The notes below the pieces were generated by a model. It made no database searches. It was not told the origin of the DNA and saw only the letters and a list, made by a program, of their open reading frames with translations. This document shows positions 16,748 through 25,494 of a stretch of DNA of 64,000 nucleotides, piece by piece (position 1 is the first letter of the stretch; each line of letters begins with the position of its first letter). Position numbers and translations under genes: made by a program. The stretch is from Candidatus Dojkabacteria bacterium UBA2022 (lineage in GTDB: Bacteria; Patescibacteriota; Dojkabacteria; SC72), in the NCBI GenBank assembly GCA_002335495.1, contig DDBW01000006.1:1-64000 (forward strand), in the 5' to 3' direction.

Positions 16748-17263
16748 ATGAATAAAAAGAATTTAACTATGGCCGCAATCGCAGTTACTTCTTCTCTTGT
16801 ACTCTTTGGAAGTATTTACGGAGGAAAGATCTACGCTGAATCAGCAGATAGTACAATACAAGATACCTTTATATCTACCCTTGCTCAGAAACTGGGAGTT
16901 ACAGAAGAGAAAGTTGAAACGGCTCTAACTGAAACCCGTGAGGTTATCCATGAAGAAAGAGAAACCGCACGCGAAGCTGCAATCGCTACTGCTTTAGAAA
17001 ATGGAGACCTAACTCAAAAAGAGGTCGATATTCTAAACGCTATGCACGAAATACGTGAGGAAATTAGAACCAAAGCTTTACAAGCAGGTGAAAGACCTCA
17101 AAGACCAGGATCTCTAGTTGATATGGTCGATGAGTTAAATGAGGCTGGAATAAAGGTTACAGAGGAAGAATTAGATGCCCTTCACGAGAAAATTCAAGAA
17201 CTTGATCTTGGATTTGGAAGAAGAGGAGAGGGCCGTGGAATGGGTATGCATATGGGAATGTAA
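16748..17263 (+). CDS. Secreted helical protein with Met/His/Gly-rich tail
   Basis: 171 residues: a signal peptide with cleavage near 'IYAES' (about residue 31), then amphipathic helices ('STLAQKLGVTEEKVETALTE', 'LTQKEVDILNAMHEIREEI', 'KVTEEELDALHEKIQEL') and the tail 'GRGMGMHMGM'. The repeated x-LGV-x-EE-x-V-x-x-AL unit resembles small secreted proteins of the YckD/DUF2680 type. The Met- and His-rich tail could bind Cu+ or another soft metal (inference). It lies 20 bases upstream of the response regulator of a two-component system and may be its input sensor or a target. Confidence 0.6.
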   Translation: MNKKNLTMAAIAVTSSLVLFGSIYGGKIYAESADSTIQDTFISTLAQKLGVTEEKVETALTETREVIHEERETAREAAIATALENGDLTQKEVDILNAMHEIREEIRTKALQAGERPQRPGSLVDMVDELNEAGIKVTEEELDALHEKIQELDLGFGRRGEGRGMGMHMGM

Positions 17264-17282
17264 TTAAGGTATATAATATGCT

Positions 17283-17939
17283 ATGAAGGTCTTAATTGTT
17301 GAAGACGAAAAAGCATTAAGAACTCCTATGAGAAAGTTCCTCGAAAAGAGGAACTTCTCAGTGGAGGAGGCAGAAGATGGAGCAACGGCTCTATCTTTAG
17401 TCGCTACAGAAACCTATGACTGTATTCTACTCGACCTTAATCTCCCTGAGATAGATGGTATTACCGTTGCTAAAAAAATCAGAGAAGAGTCCCACACTCC
17501 AATTATTATGGTTACTGCAAGATCCCAGGTATATAATAAGCTGGAGGGATTTGAAGCCGGAACGGACGATTACATTACCAAGCCTTTTGATTTAAATGAG
17601 TTGGTTGCCCGAATTGATGCGTTAATAAGGAGGAGTAGTACTAATAAAGAGGTTGAATTGAGGTTCGGAAAGGGTCTTCTTGATGTAAATAAAAATGTTA
17701 TAAGCATTGGTAGAAAGGAAGTGCTTCTTTCAAATAAAGAAACTGCACTTCTCGAGTACTTTATTCGAAACAAGGGAAGAGTTATCTCAGCTGAAGAGCT
17801 CTTAGAACACATATGGGGAAGGGACGTTGATATGTTTTCCGATACTGTAAAAACTCACATCAAGACTTTAAGATCAAAGATAGATCCGAAGAAGAATTTA
17901 ATTAAGACAATTAGAGGGAAAGGGTATTTATATGAATAG
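17283..17939 (+). CDS. OmpR-family response regulator
   Basis: 218 residues. The N-terminal receiver domain has the acidic pair 'VEDEK', the phospho-acceptor Asp in 'CILLDLNLPEIDG' (about residue 51), the Thr of 'IIMVTAR' and the Lys of 'YITKPF'. The C-terminal winged helix (about 125-218: 'LLSNKETALLEYFIRNKGRVISAEELLEHIWG', then 'VKTHIKTLRSKI' and 'IRGKGYLYE') binds DNA. A TATAAT box (17272-17277) sits 5 bases before ATG, so the message is leaderless. It overlaps the histidine kinase by 8 bases. Confidence 0.95.
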   Translation: MKVLIVEDEKALRTPMRKFLEKRNFSVEEAEDGATALSLVATETYDCILLDLNLPEIDGITVAKKIREESHTPIIMVTARSQVYNKLEGFEAGTDDYITKPFDLNELVARIDALIRRSSTNKEVELRFGKGLLDVNKNVISIGRKEVLLSNKETALLEYFIRNKGRVISAEELLEHIWGRDVDMFSDTVKTHIKTLRSKIDPKKNLIKTIRGKGYLYE

Positions 17940-19071
17940 TGAAATTAGTTTTATTAAATCTATTAAGTTCAAACTTGCTATTTGGTATTCAACTCTACTA
18001 TTTATCTTCTCAATTGGCTTTGTATTCATTTTAAACATAATTGCCGTTAAATATATTGAGAATCAGCCTGCGTTTCCACAGCCGGTGGGTATGTTTAGGC
18101 GTGGAGCAATTGTTAGAGAAATCACTGAGACTGAAAGACTCCTTTTGCACGAAGCTCGTATGAAGGATCTTGAAAATTTCAGGGAACTCTCTTTCTACTC
18201 AATCATCCCTATCGTGCTACTTAGTTTTGTGGGTGGTTACGTTATTGCTGATAGGAACTTGAGTCCTTTGGAAAAACTAAATGCGGAAATGAGAAGAAGA
18301 AATGTGGGTGATCTTTCAACTTCAATTGAGTTTAAGGATAGGGGGGATGAGATCTCCGAACTCATGAATAGTTTCAATGCTATGTCTGAACGTATACACA
18401 GAACTTTTGAATCGCAAAAGGAGTTTGTTGAAAATGTATCGCATGAAATCAAAACTCCATTGGCAATTATTCAGGCTAATTTAGATTCCGCCCTGGAGGA
18501 TAAAAAGATATCTAGGGATGAATTGGAAGATATTTTAAATGAGTCAAAAAAGTCTGTAAAAACGATGAATCATCTAACGGAGGATCTCCTCCTTCTCTCT
18601 GTTTTGCAACATGATATTGCTAAGGAAAAGGTTAGTATTAAGGATATCCTGGATAGTTGTGCTAGTGATGTGAAGAAGATTGCTAATGGGTTTGAAATTA
18701 ACATTAACAGTAATGGAAAGGATGTCATGGTATACGGAAATAGTATGTTGCTTAGCCGGGCTATTTCAAATATCTTGGAGAACGCTGTTAAATACTCAGG
18801 TGGGAGGATTATTACAGTTAAGGTTGGTAGTAGCGACCAAAAAGACGTTGTTATTTCTATAGCTGACGATGGGGTTGGTATTCCAAAGGAACAGAGAAAG
18901 AAGATTTTTGAGAGATTCTATAGATTAGATAAAGGGAGGTCTAGGAAAGAGGGAGGTAGAGGACTTGGGCTTGCTATTACGAGTGAAATAATCAAGAACC
19001 ATGGAGGTAGTATAAAGGTTGTAGATAGTGAGAAGGGGGCTGAGTTTGAAATTAGGCTTGAGAGTGCTTAG
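17932..19071 (+). CDS. Sensor histidine kinase
   Basis: 379 residues. Two membrane helices (about 16-38 and 88-108) flank a short ~50-residue extracytoplasmic loop. HAMP follows ('RNLSPLEKLNAEMRRRNVGDLSTSIEFKDRGDEISEL'), then HisKA with the phospho-accepting His in 'NVSHEIKTPLAII', and an HATPase_c domain with 'NILENAVKYS' (N box), 'ADDGVGIP' (G1) and 'GRGLGLAI' (G2). The layout matches CusS/BaeS-type kinases. It pairs with the response regulator just upstream. The signal is unknown; the neighbouring Met/His-tailed secreted protein makes metal or envelope stress plausible. Confidence 0.95.
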   Translation: MNSEISFIKSIKFKLAIWYSTLLFIFSIGFVFILNIIAVKYIENQPAFPQPVGMFRRGAIVREITETERLLLHEARMKDLENFRELSFYSIIPIVLLSFVGGYVIADRNLSPLEKLNAEMRRRNVGDLSTSIEFKDRGDEISELMNSFNAMSERIHRTFESQKEFVENVSHEIKTPLAIIQANLDSALEDKKISRDELEDILNESKKSVKTMNHLTEDLLLLSVLQHDIAKEKVSIKDILDSCASDVKKIANGFEININSNGKDVMVYGNSMLLSRAISNILENAVKYSGGRIITVKVGSSDQKDVVISIADDGVGIPKEQRKKIFERFYRLDKGRSRKEGGRGLGLAITSEIIKNHGGSIKVVDSEKGAEFEIRLESA

Positions 19072-19612
19072 TTGTCAGTTCGACTGCGACCTTTTCAATA
19101 ACAGCCTCGAAGTTATTTGAAGTATCATAATAGTTAATTCCGGAACTTTTACAGATTTCATAAATACTATTACTTCTTCTTATCCAACTTGCTATCCATT
19201 CCTTTAGTTGAGTTTCCTCAATATCATAGGTCCATTCTGCTTCACTTGGGTTTTCTCTTATATCAAATAACTTCTTTTCAGGGGTTGTATCTTTATATCC
19301 CAGGAAACAAATTTTTACATATTCATAGTCTTTTATTGTTGCAAGGTCTTCTGGATTAAAGTTTGTTCCCTCCATTACATAATCGCTTTTATACCATCTA
19401 TATTCTTCCATTATCCCTTTAAAGAATGGCCATAGTATCGGAGTCTTATCTCTATCACGCATGTCTTCCTGTATACCAAGTTGCGGATAGGCCTTTCCAA
19501 GAGCGTCCCTTAGAATATCGGTTGAGATATATGGAATAGAGTACTTTCTGTTAAGTAACTTTGCTAACTGGCTCTTACCACTTCTGGGTACTCCGGATAT
19601 TACATATAGCAT
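19052..19612 (-). CDS. P-loop kinase-like protein (AAA_33 type)
   Basis: 186 residues. It begins with a Walker A motif ('VISGVPRSGKSQLAKLL') followed by 'YISTDILRDALG', the layout of small-molecule kinases and 2-phosphotransferase-like P-loop enzymes. 'YVMEGTNFNPEDLATI' is the strand carrying the substrate-side acidic residue. The substrate is unknown. Its end overlaps the histidine kinase end (convergent), and it lies one base downstream of the ASCH gene, so both share a transcript. Confidence 0.75.
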   Translation of the reverse strand: MLYVISGVPRSGKSQLAKLLNRKYSIPYISTDILRDALGKAYPQLGIQEDMRDRDKTPILWPFFKGIMEEYRWYKSDYVMEGTNFNPEDLATIKDYEYVKICFLGYKDTTPEKKLFDIRENPSEAEWTYDIEETQLKEWIASWIRRSNSIYEICKSSGINYYDTSNNFEAVIEKVAVELTTKHSQA

Positions 19613-19613
19613 C

Positions 19614-19946
19614 TCAGTATATTCTTTTTATTTTAAATCTTATCACTTTTACCTCTGTATCTTTATCTACTCTATCTCCATAGTATGCTTTGTAGCTTTC
19701 GAGGGCATCTTCTACAGGTTCATGTCCTTCGTAGTCCTCCGGTTGTAGCGTCGAAATAGTTCTTACATTTACTTTCTCAATTATGGCTTCTCCGAACTCT
19801 GTAATAATTTCTCCATCTCTAGTTGCTAGAATAATCTCATCATTCTCAGACAGATCTTTATCGTCAAATATTCTCCATGTGACATTTTTCAACCCTTGTT
19901 TTACAAGCTGCGTTAATTCGGGAGTGAATTTTACAGTTTTCTTCAT
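19614..19946 (-). CDS. ASCH-domain protein
   Basis: 110 residues resembling the ASCH (PUA-like, RNA-binding) fold: 'FTPELTQLVKQGLKNVTWRIFDDKDLSENDEIILAT', then 'IEKVNVRTISTLQPEDYEGHEP' and 'VKVIRFKIKRIY'. ASCH proteins bind RNA or modified nucleosides, and some hydrolyse N4-acetylcytidine. It is expressed with the P-loop kinase gene that follows after one base, hinting at nucleotide or RNA metabolism. Confidence 0.65.
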   Translation of the reverse strand: MKKTVKFTPELTQLVKQGLKNVTWRIFDDKDLSENDEIILATRDGEIITEFGEAIIEKVNVRTISTLQPEDYEGHEPVEDALESYKAYYGDRVDKDTEVKVIRFKIKRIY

Positions 19947-20025
19947 ATCAGTACTTTATTCAAAATACTGTACCTAGTCAAATAAATTGAGTATTATTAC
20001 CTAAATAATATTGAATATATCTACA

Positions 20026-20661
20026 ATGAAACTACTTCTAACTTCAATTGGAATATGTAACGACACACTGGATAGAGAACTTGAGAGTTTAGTTGGAAAA
20101 TCCAAATTAGATATCAAAATTGGTGTTGTTTGCACAGCGGGTCTTGTTGAAGGAGGAAGCAAAGATGTATTTCTTGATTCAATGAACAACCTTAGGAAAT
20201 ATGGGTACAGATGGATTGATATTATGGATATATCCAATCCTAACCATGACTGGAAAAGCAGGTTATCACAATGTGATGTTATTTATGTCTCAGGTGGAAA
20301 TACTTTCTTTCTAATGGATCAGTGTAGAAAGGTTGGATTTGACCAGTGGCTGAAGGATAATATTGAGAATCATGTCTATGTGGGAGTTAGTGCAGGGTCT
20401 ATTACTGTAGGAAAGTCTGTTGAGATTGCTACGGTTGAACCTGCTGATGATAATTTTGTAGGAATGGCTGACTTTACGGGTATGGGACTTGTCCCTTTTA
20501 ACCTCTCTCCTCACTCCCCAGATATGGTTAGTTATGAGAGCAACGAAGAGTATCAGAAGAAAGATGGAGGAGTATTATATGCATATGATGAGCAGAGTGC
20601 AGTTAAGGTTGAGGGAGATAGTACTGAGATTGTTGGAGGAGGGAAAATCTTTAGTTTGTAG
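20026..20661 (+). CDS. Peptidase S51 (dipeptidase E-like)
   Basis: About 211 residues from ATG 20026; an earlier in-frame start at 20011 adds only five residues. It has the S51 signatures: 'VIYVSGGNTFFLMDQ', the nucleophile serine in 'YVGVSAGSITVG', and 'PFNLSPH', the usual catalytic His region. The family cleaves N-terminal Asp dipeptides or cyanophycin-derived peptides in the cytosol. The length fits dipeptidase E (about 200-230). It is convergent with the DUF1801-like gene, overlapping its end by 11 bases. Confidence 0.85.
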   Translation: MKLLLTSIGICNDTLDRELESLVGKSKLDIKIGVVCTAGLVEGGSKDVFLDSMNNLRKYGYRWIDIMDISNPNHDWKSRLSQCDVIYVSGGNTFFLMDQCRKVGFDQWLKDNIENHVYVGVSAGSITVGKSVEIATVEPADDNFVGMADFTGMGLVPFNLSPHSPDMVSYESNEEYQKKDGGVLYAYDEQSAVKVEGDSTEIVGGGKIFSL

Positions 20662-21001
20662 ATTCTTCCTTCACTCTAAATCTTACTATCTTTTTTATTA
20701 ATTCAATAGGGAAGGGTTTATTATGTGGGAATTGTACGGCTCCTTTACTGGTAGTATATGGTTTCAACTCTTTTTCAAAAGCCTTTATCCCTGATGGGAT
20801 AGGGTAGAAGCCAATATGATTTTTATACCCTGCAAAGTGTACTAAGTTTCTTTTTAGCTTATACGTGGGCATTTGGTATCCAATTGTTTCAGTGGCTTCT
20901 GGAACGAGGCCCTTAATGGTTTCTCTGAGTAGAATTAATCTCTCTTTTACCTCTCCTTCAAACTGTGAAATATACTCATCTACATTTGTAATCTTATTCA
21001 T
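20651..21001 (-). CDS. DUF1801/YdhG-like protein
   Basis: 116 residues from the minus-strand ATG at 21001, which a TATGAT box precedes by 6 bases; a longer frame up to 21121 is not needed. The pattern 'VDEYISQFEGEVKERLILLRETIKGLVPEATETIGYQMPTYKLK', 'LVHFAGYKNHIGFYPIPSGI' and 'KGAVQFPHNKPFPIELIKKIV' is the DUF1801 family (iron-chaperone-fold proteins of unknown role). Diverges from the next gene with only ~46 bases between starts. Confidence 0.85.
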   Translation of the reverse strand: MNKITNVDEYISQFEGEVKERLILLRETIKGLVPEATETIGYQMPTYKLKRNLVHFAGYKNHIGFYPIPSGIKAFEKELKPYTTSKGAVQFPHNKPFPIELIKKIVRFRVKEESTN

Positions 21002-21047
21002 ATCTACATCATACCATAAGTGGACTATAGGGTGTATAATTAACCCT

Positions 21048-21545
21048 ATGGTAAGAGGAAGATTTGAAGAAAATTTAAATGTATCACAGGACGTTGCTCT
21101 CGCTATCGAGGTTTGGGTCACACGAACTGACCATCTTATTATTCCTGATCCTCAATGGGGGAGAATTTTAAAAGGTGCAGAAATTGATTCTGCCTGTGAA
21201 CCCATTGTAGAAAAGATTCGGGATCAATTTTATTTAGAGGGCTTAACGTCGTCTGTGGCTATTGGAGTTATGGAAGCGGGGGCATTCCACCCACCATTTA
21301 TTCGTAATGTGGCAGGAGTACCAAATGCAGTGAGGGTTTATAAAATACTCGCAGGAGGTTTTACCTGTTTACAAGATAGGGTTGCTACTTATATGGATTC
21401 ATCTTCTGATGTTATATGTATCGGCAATGGAGATGTGTTCTCATTTAAAGCTGGGGATATAGGATGTGTATATACAATTGTAGATTTCCCGGCTTTTTCA
21501 CTGGAGTACGATGCTAACGATATTACATCTGAATTAGCAACCTAA
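21048..21545 (+). CDS. Hypothetical protein, 165 residues
   Basis: The start is set by TATAAT at 21035-21040, 7 bases before ATG 21048. The earlier in-frame ATG at 20865 would run through the divergent promoter and gene. The protein is soluble and beta-rich with several Ile/Val strands ('SDVICIGNGDVFSFKAGDIGCVYTIVDF'). I do not recognise a family. Its end overlaps the convergent methyltransferase by 4 bases. Confidence 0.55.
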   Translation: MVRGRFEENLNVSQDVALAIEVWVTRTDHLIIPDPQWGRILKGAEIDSACEPIVEKIRDQFYLEGLTSSVAIGVMEAGAFHPPFIRNVAGVPNAVRVYKILAGGFTCLQDRVATYMDSSSDVICIGNGDVFSFKAGDIGCVYTIVDFPAFSLEYDANDITSELAT

Positions 21546-22288
21546 GCGACACAGTTGTGCATATTAATTTCTTTTACGTCGTCAACCTTTTCCGCGTGTA
21601 TAATTAAACTGCTTCCAAGATGAGGAAACAATTTTGCAAGAAAATACGATTCAAGTCTATTTTTCTTAAAAGAGGCAAACCTGATTCTATTAGATTTTAA
21701 GTCTAGTACTTTAAGTCCTGATGAGGTCATTAGCTGTTTGAGCATTCTAAAATTGAAGGGTCTAATATGAAAGCGATGGATTTCACAAAGTGGATTTATG
21801 TGACGTACAGGAAATCCAAGTAGGAACTTAATTCTATCATCAAAACCGTTAAGATTAGGGGTTGTAAGTACAAGTTTTCCTCCTGGTTTGAGTATTCTGT
21901 TTATTTCAAGCATGTGAAGGTTTGTGTTAAAGAGGTGCTCCAAGGTCTCGCCTGAGTATATAATGTCAAACATCTTGCTTTCATATGGTAGTGCTTCTTC
22001 AAGATTGGCAACAATCGCTTTTACTCCTTTCTCTTTTGCTTTTCTTACAGATGTTGGGGAAATGTCTATTCCATACACTTCGATGCGTTTGGATATAAGC
22101 TTTTCCAGTAGTCTCCCATCTCCACATCCAATGTCGAGTATTTTAATCTTGTTACTAGAGTTGCTGTTTATTGATTTCTCAATAAATTTGCAGGCAATAT
22201 TATTCCTAACTCGATGGGACTTTTTATCTAAATAGTTATGTCCCAAGGGGGACTCGAAGCTCTGGCAGTTTTCAAGAGCTATATCCAT
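21542..22288 (-). CDS. Class I SAM-dependent methyltransferase
   Basis: 248 residues. SAM-binding motif I is 'KILDIGCGDGRLLEKL', followed by 'VYGIDISPTSVRKAKEKG' (motif II acidic residue), 'MFDIIYSGETLEHLFN' and 'EINRILKPGGKLVLTTPN'. It belongs to the Methyltransf_11/UbiE-like superfamily with a C-terminal cap. 'FPVRHINPLCEIHRFHIRPF' resembles cap regions of small-molecule or glycan methyltransferases. The substrate is unknown. Stand-alone gene. Confidence 0.88.
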   Translation of the reverse strand: MDIALENCQSFESPLGHNYLDKKSHRVRNNIACKFIEKSINSNSSNKIKILDIGCGDGRLLEKLISKRIEVYGIDISPTSVRKAKEKGVKAIVANLEEALPYESKMFDIIYSGETLEHLFNTNLHMLEINRILKPGGKLVLTTPNLNGFDDRIKFLLGFPVRHINPLCEIHRFHIRPFNFRMLKQLMTSSGLKVLDLKSNRIRFASFKKNRLESYFLAKLFPHLGSSLIIHAEKVDDVKEINMHNCVA

Positions 22289-22358
22289 TAATCCAGTTTA
22301 CTAATTTGGTCGTAGATTATATATCTTCGATTCGTAAAAAGGAATACATGCAAACTGG

Positions 22359-22607
22359 TTATCTGTACTCAGTACATTTAGGTGTACCTGGTGTCTCGCA
22401 GTACATCAATGTGCATGCTTCGAGTTTTCCGTTCCTCACACTACAAGTATTGCATCCGTCATACCAGGAGGTACATCCTTTCGGAATTTCTCCATTGTTA
22501 TTTGGTGTATCTTTAGAAGTCATGTATTGGGTTATGAATATAACCGATGATGTTAGAGCAATTAAAGATAGCAGGGCATAGATTATAAATTTTTGAGATT
22601 GGTTCAT
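22359..22607 (-). CDS. Small cysteine-rich anchored/secreted protein
   Basis: 82 residues: one N-terminal membrane helix or signal peptide ('FIIYALLSLIALTSSVIFI') and a 35-residue extracytoplasmic tail with six cysteines in 'GCTSWYDGCNTCSV', 'EACTLMYC' and 'PKC'. The spacing suggests three disulfides. The W-Y-D-G-C-N-T-C core recurs in small secreted bacterial proteins, but I know no function. No partner gene is obvious. Confidence 0.65.
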   Translation of the reverse strand: MNQSQKFIIYALLSLIALTSSVIFITQYMTSKDTPNNNGEIPKGCTSWYDGCNTCSVRNGKLEACTLMYCETPGTPKCTEYR

Positions 22608-22668
22608 ATAAATAGAGTATCACTTTTCATATATGGTATGTAGTAGTTCGCAAATGTATAATATAGCC

Positions 22669-23193
22669 ATGAGAATATTCATATTAGGAGGACAGAGTTT
22701 AAGTAATAGAGAGTGGGTGCTTGAGATTAAAGAAAGTATAAATGATTCCTTTACCACTGTAGATGTTATTGATTATGAACATTGGAAGAAGGGTGAGGGA
22801 AGGGCAGATGTTGATCTTGAGAGTAGTAGGTTTATTGAGAAGGTTAATTCGTTGCCCGAGGATTACATGATTTTTGCGAAGTCCATTGGAACTGTGATAT
22901 TCCTGAATTCATTATCCAGATTAAAAAAGCTTCCTACTAAAGTGGTTATGGTAGGAGTTCCTCTTAATGTTGCCAAAGAGCAGGGCTATGATTTTGAAAA
23001 ATTAAAAGAGGTAACTGAATTTCCTATTGCAATTCATCAGAAGAAGAACGATCCTTTTTCTGATTATGAAAATCTTAGAGTTTTAGAAGGAGGAATGGTA
23101 AAGGTTAATGTGTATCCTTGTCTGAACGAACCTGAGAATGATCATCACTATGCAAATATGGAAACGGTTGGGGGGATTATTCTTGGTAGTTAG
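22669..23193 (+). CDS. Alpha/beta hydrolase-fold protein (small)
   Basis: 174 residues from ATG 22669. TATAAT at 22657-22662 lies 6 bases upstream, so the in-frame start at 22633 is rejected. The beginning 'RIFILGGQSLSNREWVLEI' and the nucleophile-elbow-like 'YMIFAKSIGTVIFL' (S in K-S-I-G) fit small alpha/beta hydrolases of the RBBP9/KANL3-like group. A late His ('NDHHYANMETV') could complete the triad. It converges on the next hydrolase with a 17-base overlap. Confidence 0.65.
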   Translation: MRIFILGGQSLSNREWVLEIKESINDSFTTVDVIDYEHWKKGEGRADVDLESSRFIEKVNSLPEDYMIFAKSIGTVIFLNSLSRLKKLPTKVVMVGVPLNVAKEQGYDFEKLKEVTEFPIAIHQKKNDPFSDYENLRVLEGGMVKVNVYPCLNEPENDHHYANMETVGGIILGS

Positions 23194-23851
23194 TAATCTC
23201 AGATAGTACTGTTTTGTACAAATCTACTTTATATTCTCCCGTAAAGTCGTGGTCACCTTCTAATTCAATTAGCTTTGCATTGGAAATTTTGTCCAGATCC
23301 GCCGATTGTGTGAGCCCATCTTTGTTTCCGTAAATAAGGGTTAGAGGTAGTTTACTACCAAGCTTGTTGTATAAATCGTATTGATTTGTATTAAATCTCT
23401 CTGTCCAGTACTCTGGTGGAATCACTGTTACTTTCCCGTCCGAATGTAGTCTTCTTGATATACTGTTAAAATCTGTTGTACTTCCAGGTCTTGAATTGTA
23501 TCTGTCTTCAACAGCTTTTCGATCTGTTAGAAAGAATGGAGATATTCCAATTACCTTCAACACTCCTTCTACATCACATAGAGTTGGTATCAATGAACCT
23601 TGGGATTGGGCAACTATAACTATATTCTCGCTTGCATCCCGGATGTTGTTAATTTGTTTTTGTAAAACTTTTGCATGCTCGGAAAAGGGTGTAGTAAATA
23701 CTTCTTTGGTCTCTTCGTTATAGTCGTAGTAGTCAAAGAGAACTGTTTTATATCCTAGCTTATCAAGTTTCTTTGAAAAGTACGTAAATAGTCCTAGGTT
23801 ATCTTTTCTAATACCAAATCCATGGGAAAATAGAATTGTTGGTTTACTCAT
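23177..23851 (-). CDS. Alpha/beta hydrolase
   Basis: 224 residues. It has the oxyanion 'FSHGFGIRKDN' loop, the nucleophile elbow 'IVIVAQSQGSLIPTL' (G-x-S-x-G variant with Ser near residue 82), an acid-bearing strand 'LTLIYGNKDGLT' and the catalytic His in 'LEGDHDFTGEY'. All triad members can be placed, so it should be an active serine hydrolase (esterase or thioesterase-like). The substrate is unknown. It is one of at least four alpha/beta hydrolase-fold genes in this 64 kb. Confidence 0.85.
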   Translation of the reverse strand: MSKPTILFSHGFGIRKDNLGLFTYFSKKLDKLGYKTVLFDYYDYNEETKEVFTTPFSEHAKVLQKQINNIRDASENIVIVAQSQGSLIPTLCDVEGVLKVIGISPFFLTDRKAVEDRYNSRPGSTTDFNSISRRLHSDGKVTVIPPEYWTERFNTNQYDLYNKLGSKLPLTLIYGNKDGLTQSADLDKISNAKLIELEGDHDFTGEYKVDLYKTVLSEITNYQE

Positions 23852-23921
23852 AATGTTTTGATTATATCATTTACTATAACTCCTAGAACATTAAAATACT
23901 TTGATGATAGTATGGTGTGAT

Positions 23922-24479
23922 ATGTATATTGAATTTTTAGCATTATATCTCTTCTGGTTTATTGCGTGGGGAATATATAACTACTATTTTAATCTGAAGG
24001 GATTTTCAACAGAGTATACACCGCTGCGTACCTCATTATTTTTCTACTTCCTTTTCTGCCTTCTTTTTATTAGCTTCGATTTAGTTGTATATACAGAGAA
24101 CCTTGCTTCTTGGTGGTTAGGGGTTGGGGCGTTAGTAGGTCTTTGTACTACTCGAAATATCTACTTTGCACGCTTTTCTAACTCCCTTTTTCAAATGCTT
24201 TGGGTTTATGCTTTGTCAGTTGTTATTACAACTGACCTTTTACATCTTGCTTTGTTATTTTTTGTAGGTCATATCCCTATTTTTCTCCTTCCGCATTTAA
24301 GTAATAAGGGTCGTCTATTTATATTTGTATCTTCTTTCGCAGGGGGAATTATATTTGCATTAATATATCATAGTTTTGATTTTCTTCCTGCCATAGTAGT
24401 TAACTCATTAATTCATACTTTGTTCTATGCAATTCTTAGACCATACGATAGAAAACTTCATATGAATATAATTAATTAG
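23922..24479 (+). CDS. Integral membrane protein, unknown
   Basis: 185 residues from ATG 23922 (the in-frame TTG at 23901 is less likely; a TAGTAT box lies 8 bases before the ATG). Six hydrophobic helices with few charges between them. The last helix 'LPAIVVNSLIHTLFYAILRPY' resembles the final helix of CAAX-protease (CPBP) proteins, but the E-E-x-x-x-R motif of active members is not seen. I leave the function open. Confidence 0.6.
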   Translation: MYIEFLALYLFWFIAWGIYNYYFNLKGFSTEYTPLRTSLFFYFLFCLLFISFDLVVYTENLASWWLGVGALVGLCTTRNIYFARFSNSLFQMLWVYALSVVITTDLLHLALLFFVGHIPIFLLPHLSNKGRLFIFVSSFAGGIIFALIYHSFDFLPAIVVNSLIHTLFYAILRPYDRKLHMNIIN

Positions 24480-24498
24480 TAATGATATAGTTTGGCAT

Positions 24499-24843
24499 GT
24501 GAAGAGATATTGTGAACAAGCAATTGCCGGACCAACTACAGATGAAATTGAGTTAGGATTAAGGCCTACCTTTGGTGATAATAGAACAATTTGGTTTGCA
24601 TCTGCATCTAATTGTAATAACAAAGATTTCAATATAACTACTCAATCCAATGGTTACGTTACAATTCAATTTTGTAGAGATACAATGCTTGCGGGGGATA
24701 TGTCAGGGTTCATAATAGAACAACAGTTTGAAAGTACTCTTAAGGAGTTTGATGATGTAACGAAGGTTCGAATTCTTGATTCAAAAGGACAGTGTTTTAA
24801 TGATATGAGAGGTGATCCCGACCCTAATACCTGTTATAGATGA
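24499..24843 (+). CDS. Hypothetical protein, 114 residues
   Basis: Starts with GTG 7 bases after a TATAGT box, again suggesting a leaderless message. The protein is soluble with a beta-rich middle ('NNKDFNITTQSNGYVTIQF') and a Cys-containing end ('GQCFNDMRGDPDPNTCYR'). No family recognised. Confidence 0.5.
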   Translation: MKRYCEQAIAGPTTDEIELGLRPTFGDNRTIWFASASNCNNKDFNITTQSNGYVTIQFCRDTMLAGDMSGFIIEQQFESTLKEFDDVTKVRILDSKGQCFNDMRGDPDPNTCYR

Positions 24844-24874
24844 TTGAAGCAGGAGTTTGAGGTATACTGTTTGT

Positions 24875-25486
24875 ATGGATAAGAACTCTGATTTGCTTAA
24901 AATTCTCGATTTTTTTAGAGTTGTCATAAGACTCAAAGAAACATATCGATTTACTCCTAAGGGCGAGAATGTATTCGAAAATGATGCTGAACACTCTTGG
25001 AGTGTAGTTATGCTTTGTATGCTTATAGGTAAAAGGGTGGGTGAGGAGTTAAAGGTTGAAATAGATGTAGAGAAGATGCTTAAAATGGCCGCGTTGCATG
25101 ATATTGCAGAGGTGATTACGGGAGATACAAAGACGTGGGATAGTAATGCACGAGTTTCCAAGGAAGAGAGGGAGAGGAGGGCTGTTACAGAAATGTTTCA
25201 AAAACTTCCTAATGACCTTCGTGATGAATTTATAATATTGTGGGAAGAGTGCGAAGCTAGATCTACAGTAGAAGCTAAGATTGTTAAGTCTCTTGATAGG
25301 GTCGAGCCAGTTCTTCATAGAGTTCTACTCAACTACGGATGGGGAAATTTCGGGAAAGATGATCCTGAAAAAACAGTAGCTGCTTTAGATGAAAGACAGC
25401 TTGTTAGACATGAGTTCTCAAATATTCTCACTCAACTCTACAAGGAGATTAGGCAGGAGGCATTAGATAGGAAGATGTTAGAGTAA
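24875..25486 (+). CDS. HD-domain phosphohydrolase (HDDC2/YfbR-like)
   Basis: About 203 residues from ATG 24875, with TATACT at 24863-24868, 6 bases upstream. Metal-binding residues are visible in order: His in 'NDAEHSWSVVMLCML', His-Asp in 'AALHDIAEVITGDTKTW', and Asp in 'KSLDRVEPVLHRVLL'. HDDC2/YfbR proteins are 5'-deoxynucleotidases that dephosphorylate dNMPs. That role is likely but specificity is not proven. The GNAT gene starts 8 bases later. Confidence 0.88.
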   Translation: MDKNSDLLKILDFFRVVIRLKETYRFTPKGENVFENDAEHSWSVVMLCMLIGKRVGEELKVEIDVEKMLKMAALHDIAEVITGDTKTWDSNARVSKEERERRAVTEMFQKLPNDLRDEFIILWEECEARSTVEAKIVKSLDRVEPVLHRVLLNYGWGNFGKDDPEKTVAALDERQLVRHEFSNILTQLYKEIRQEALDRKMLE

Positions 25487-25494
25487 TTTGAGCT

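Noticed and set aside
20865..21047. Upstream extension of the 21048 gene to ATG 20865
   Set aside because: It would cross the divergent promoter and the DUF1801-like gene; the -10 box fits ATG 21048.
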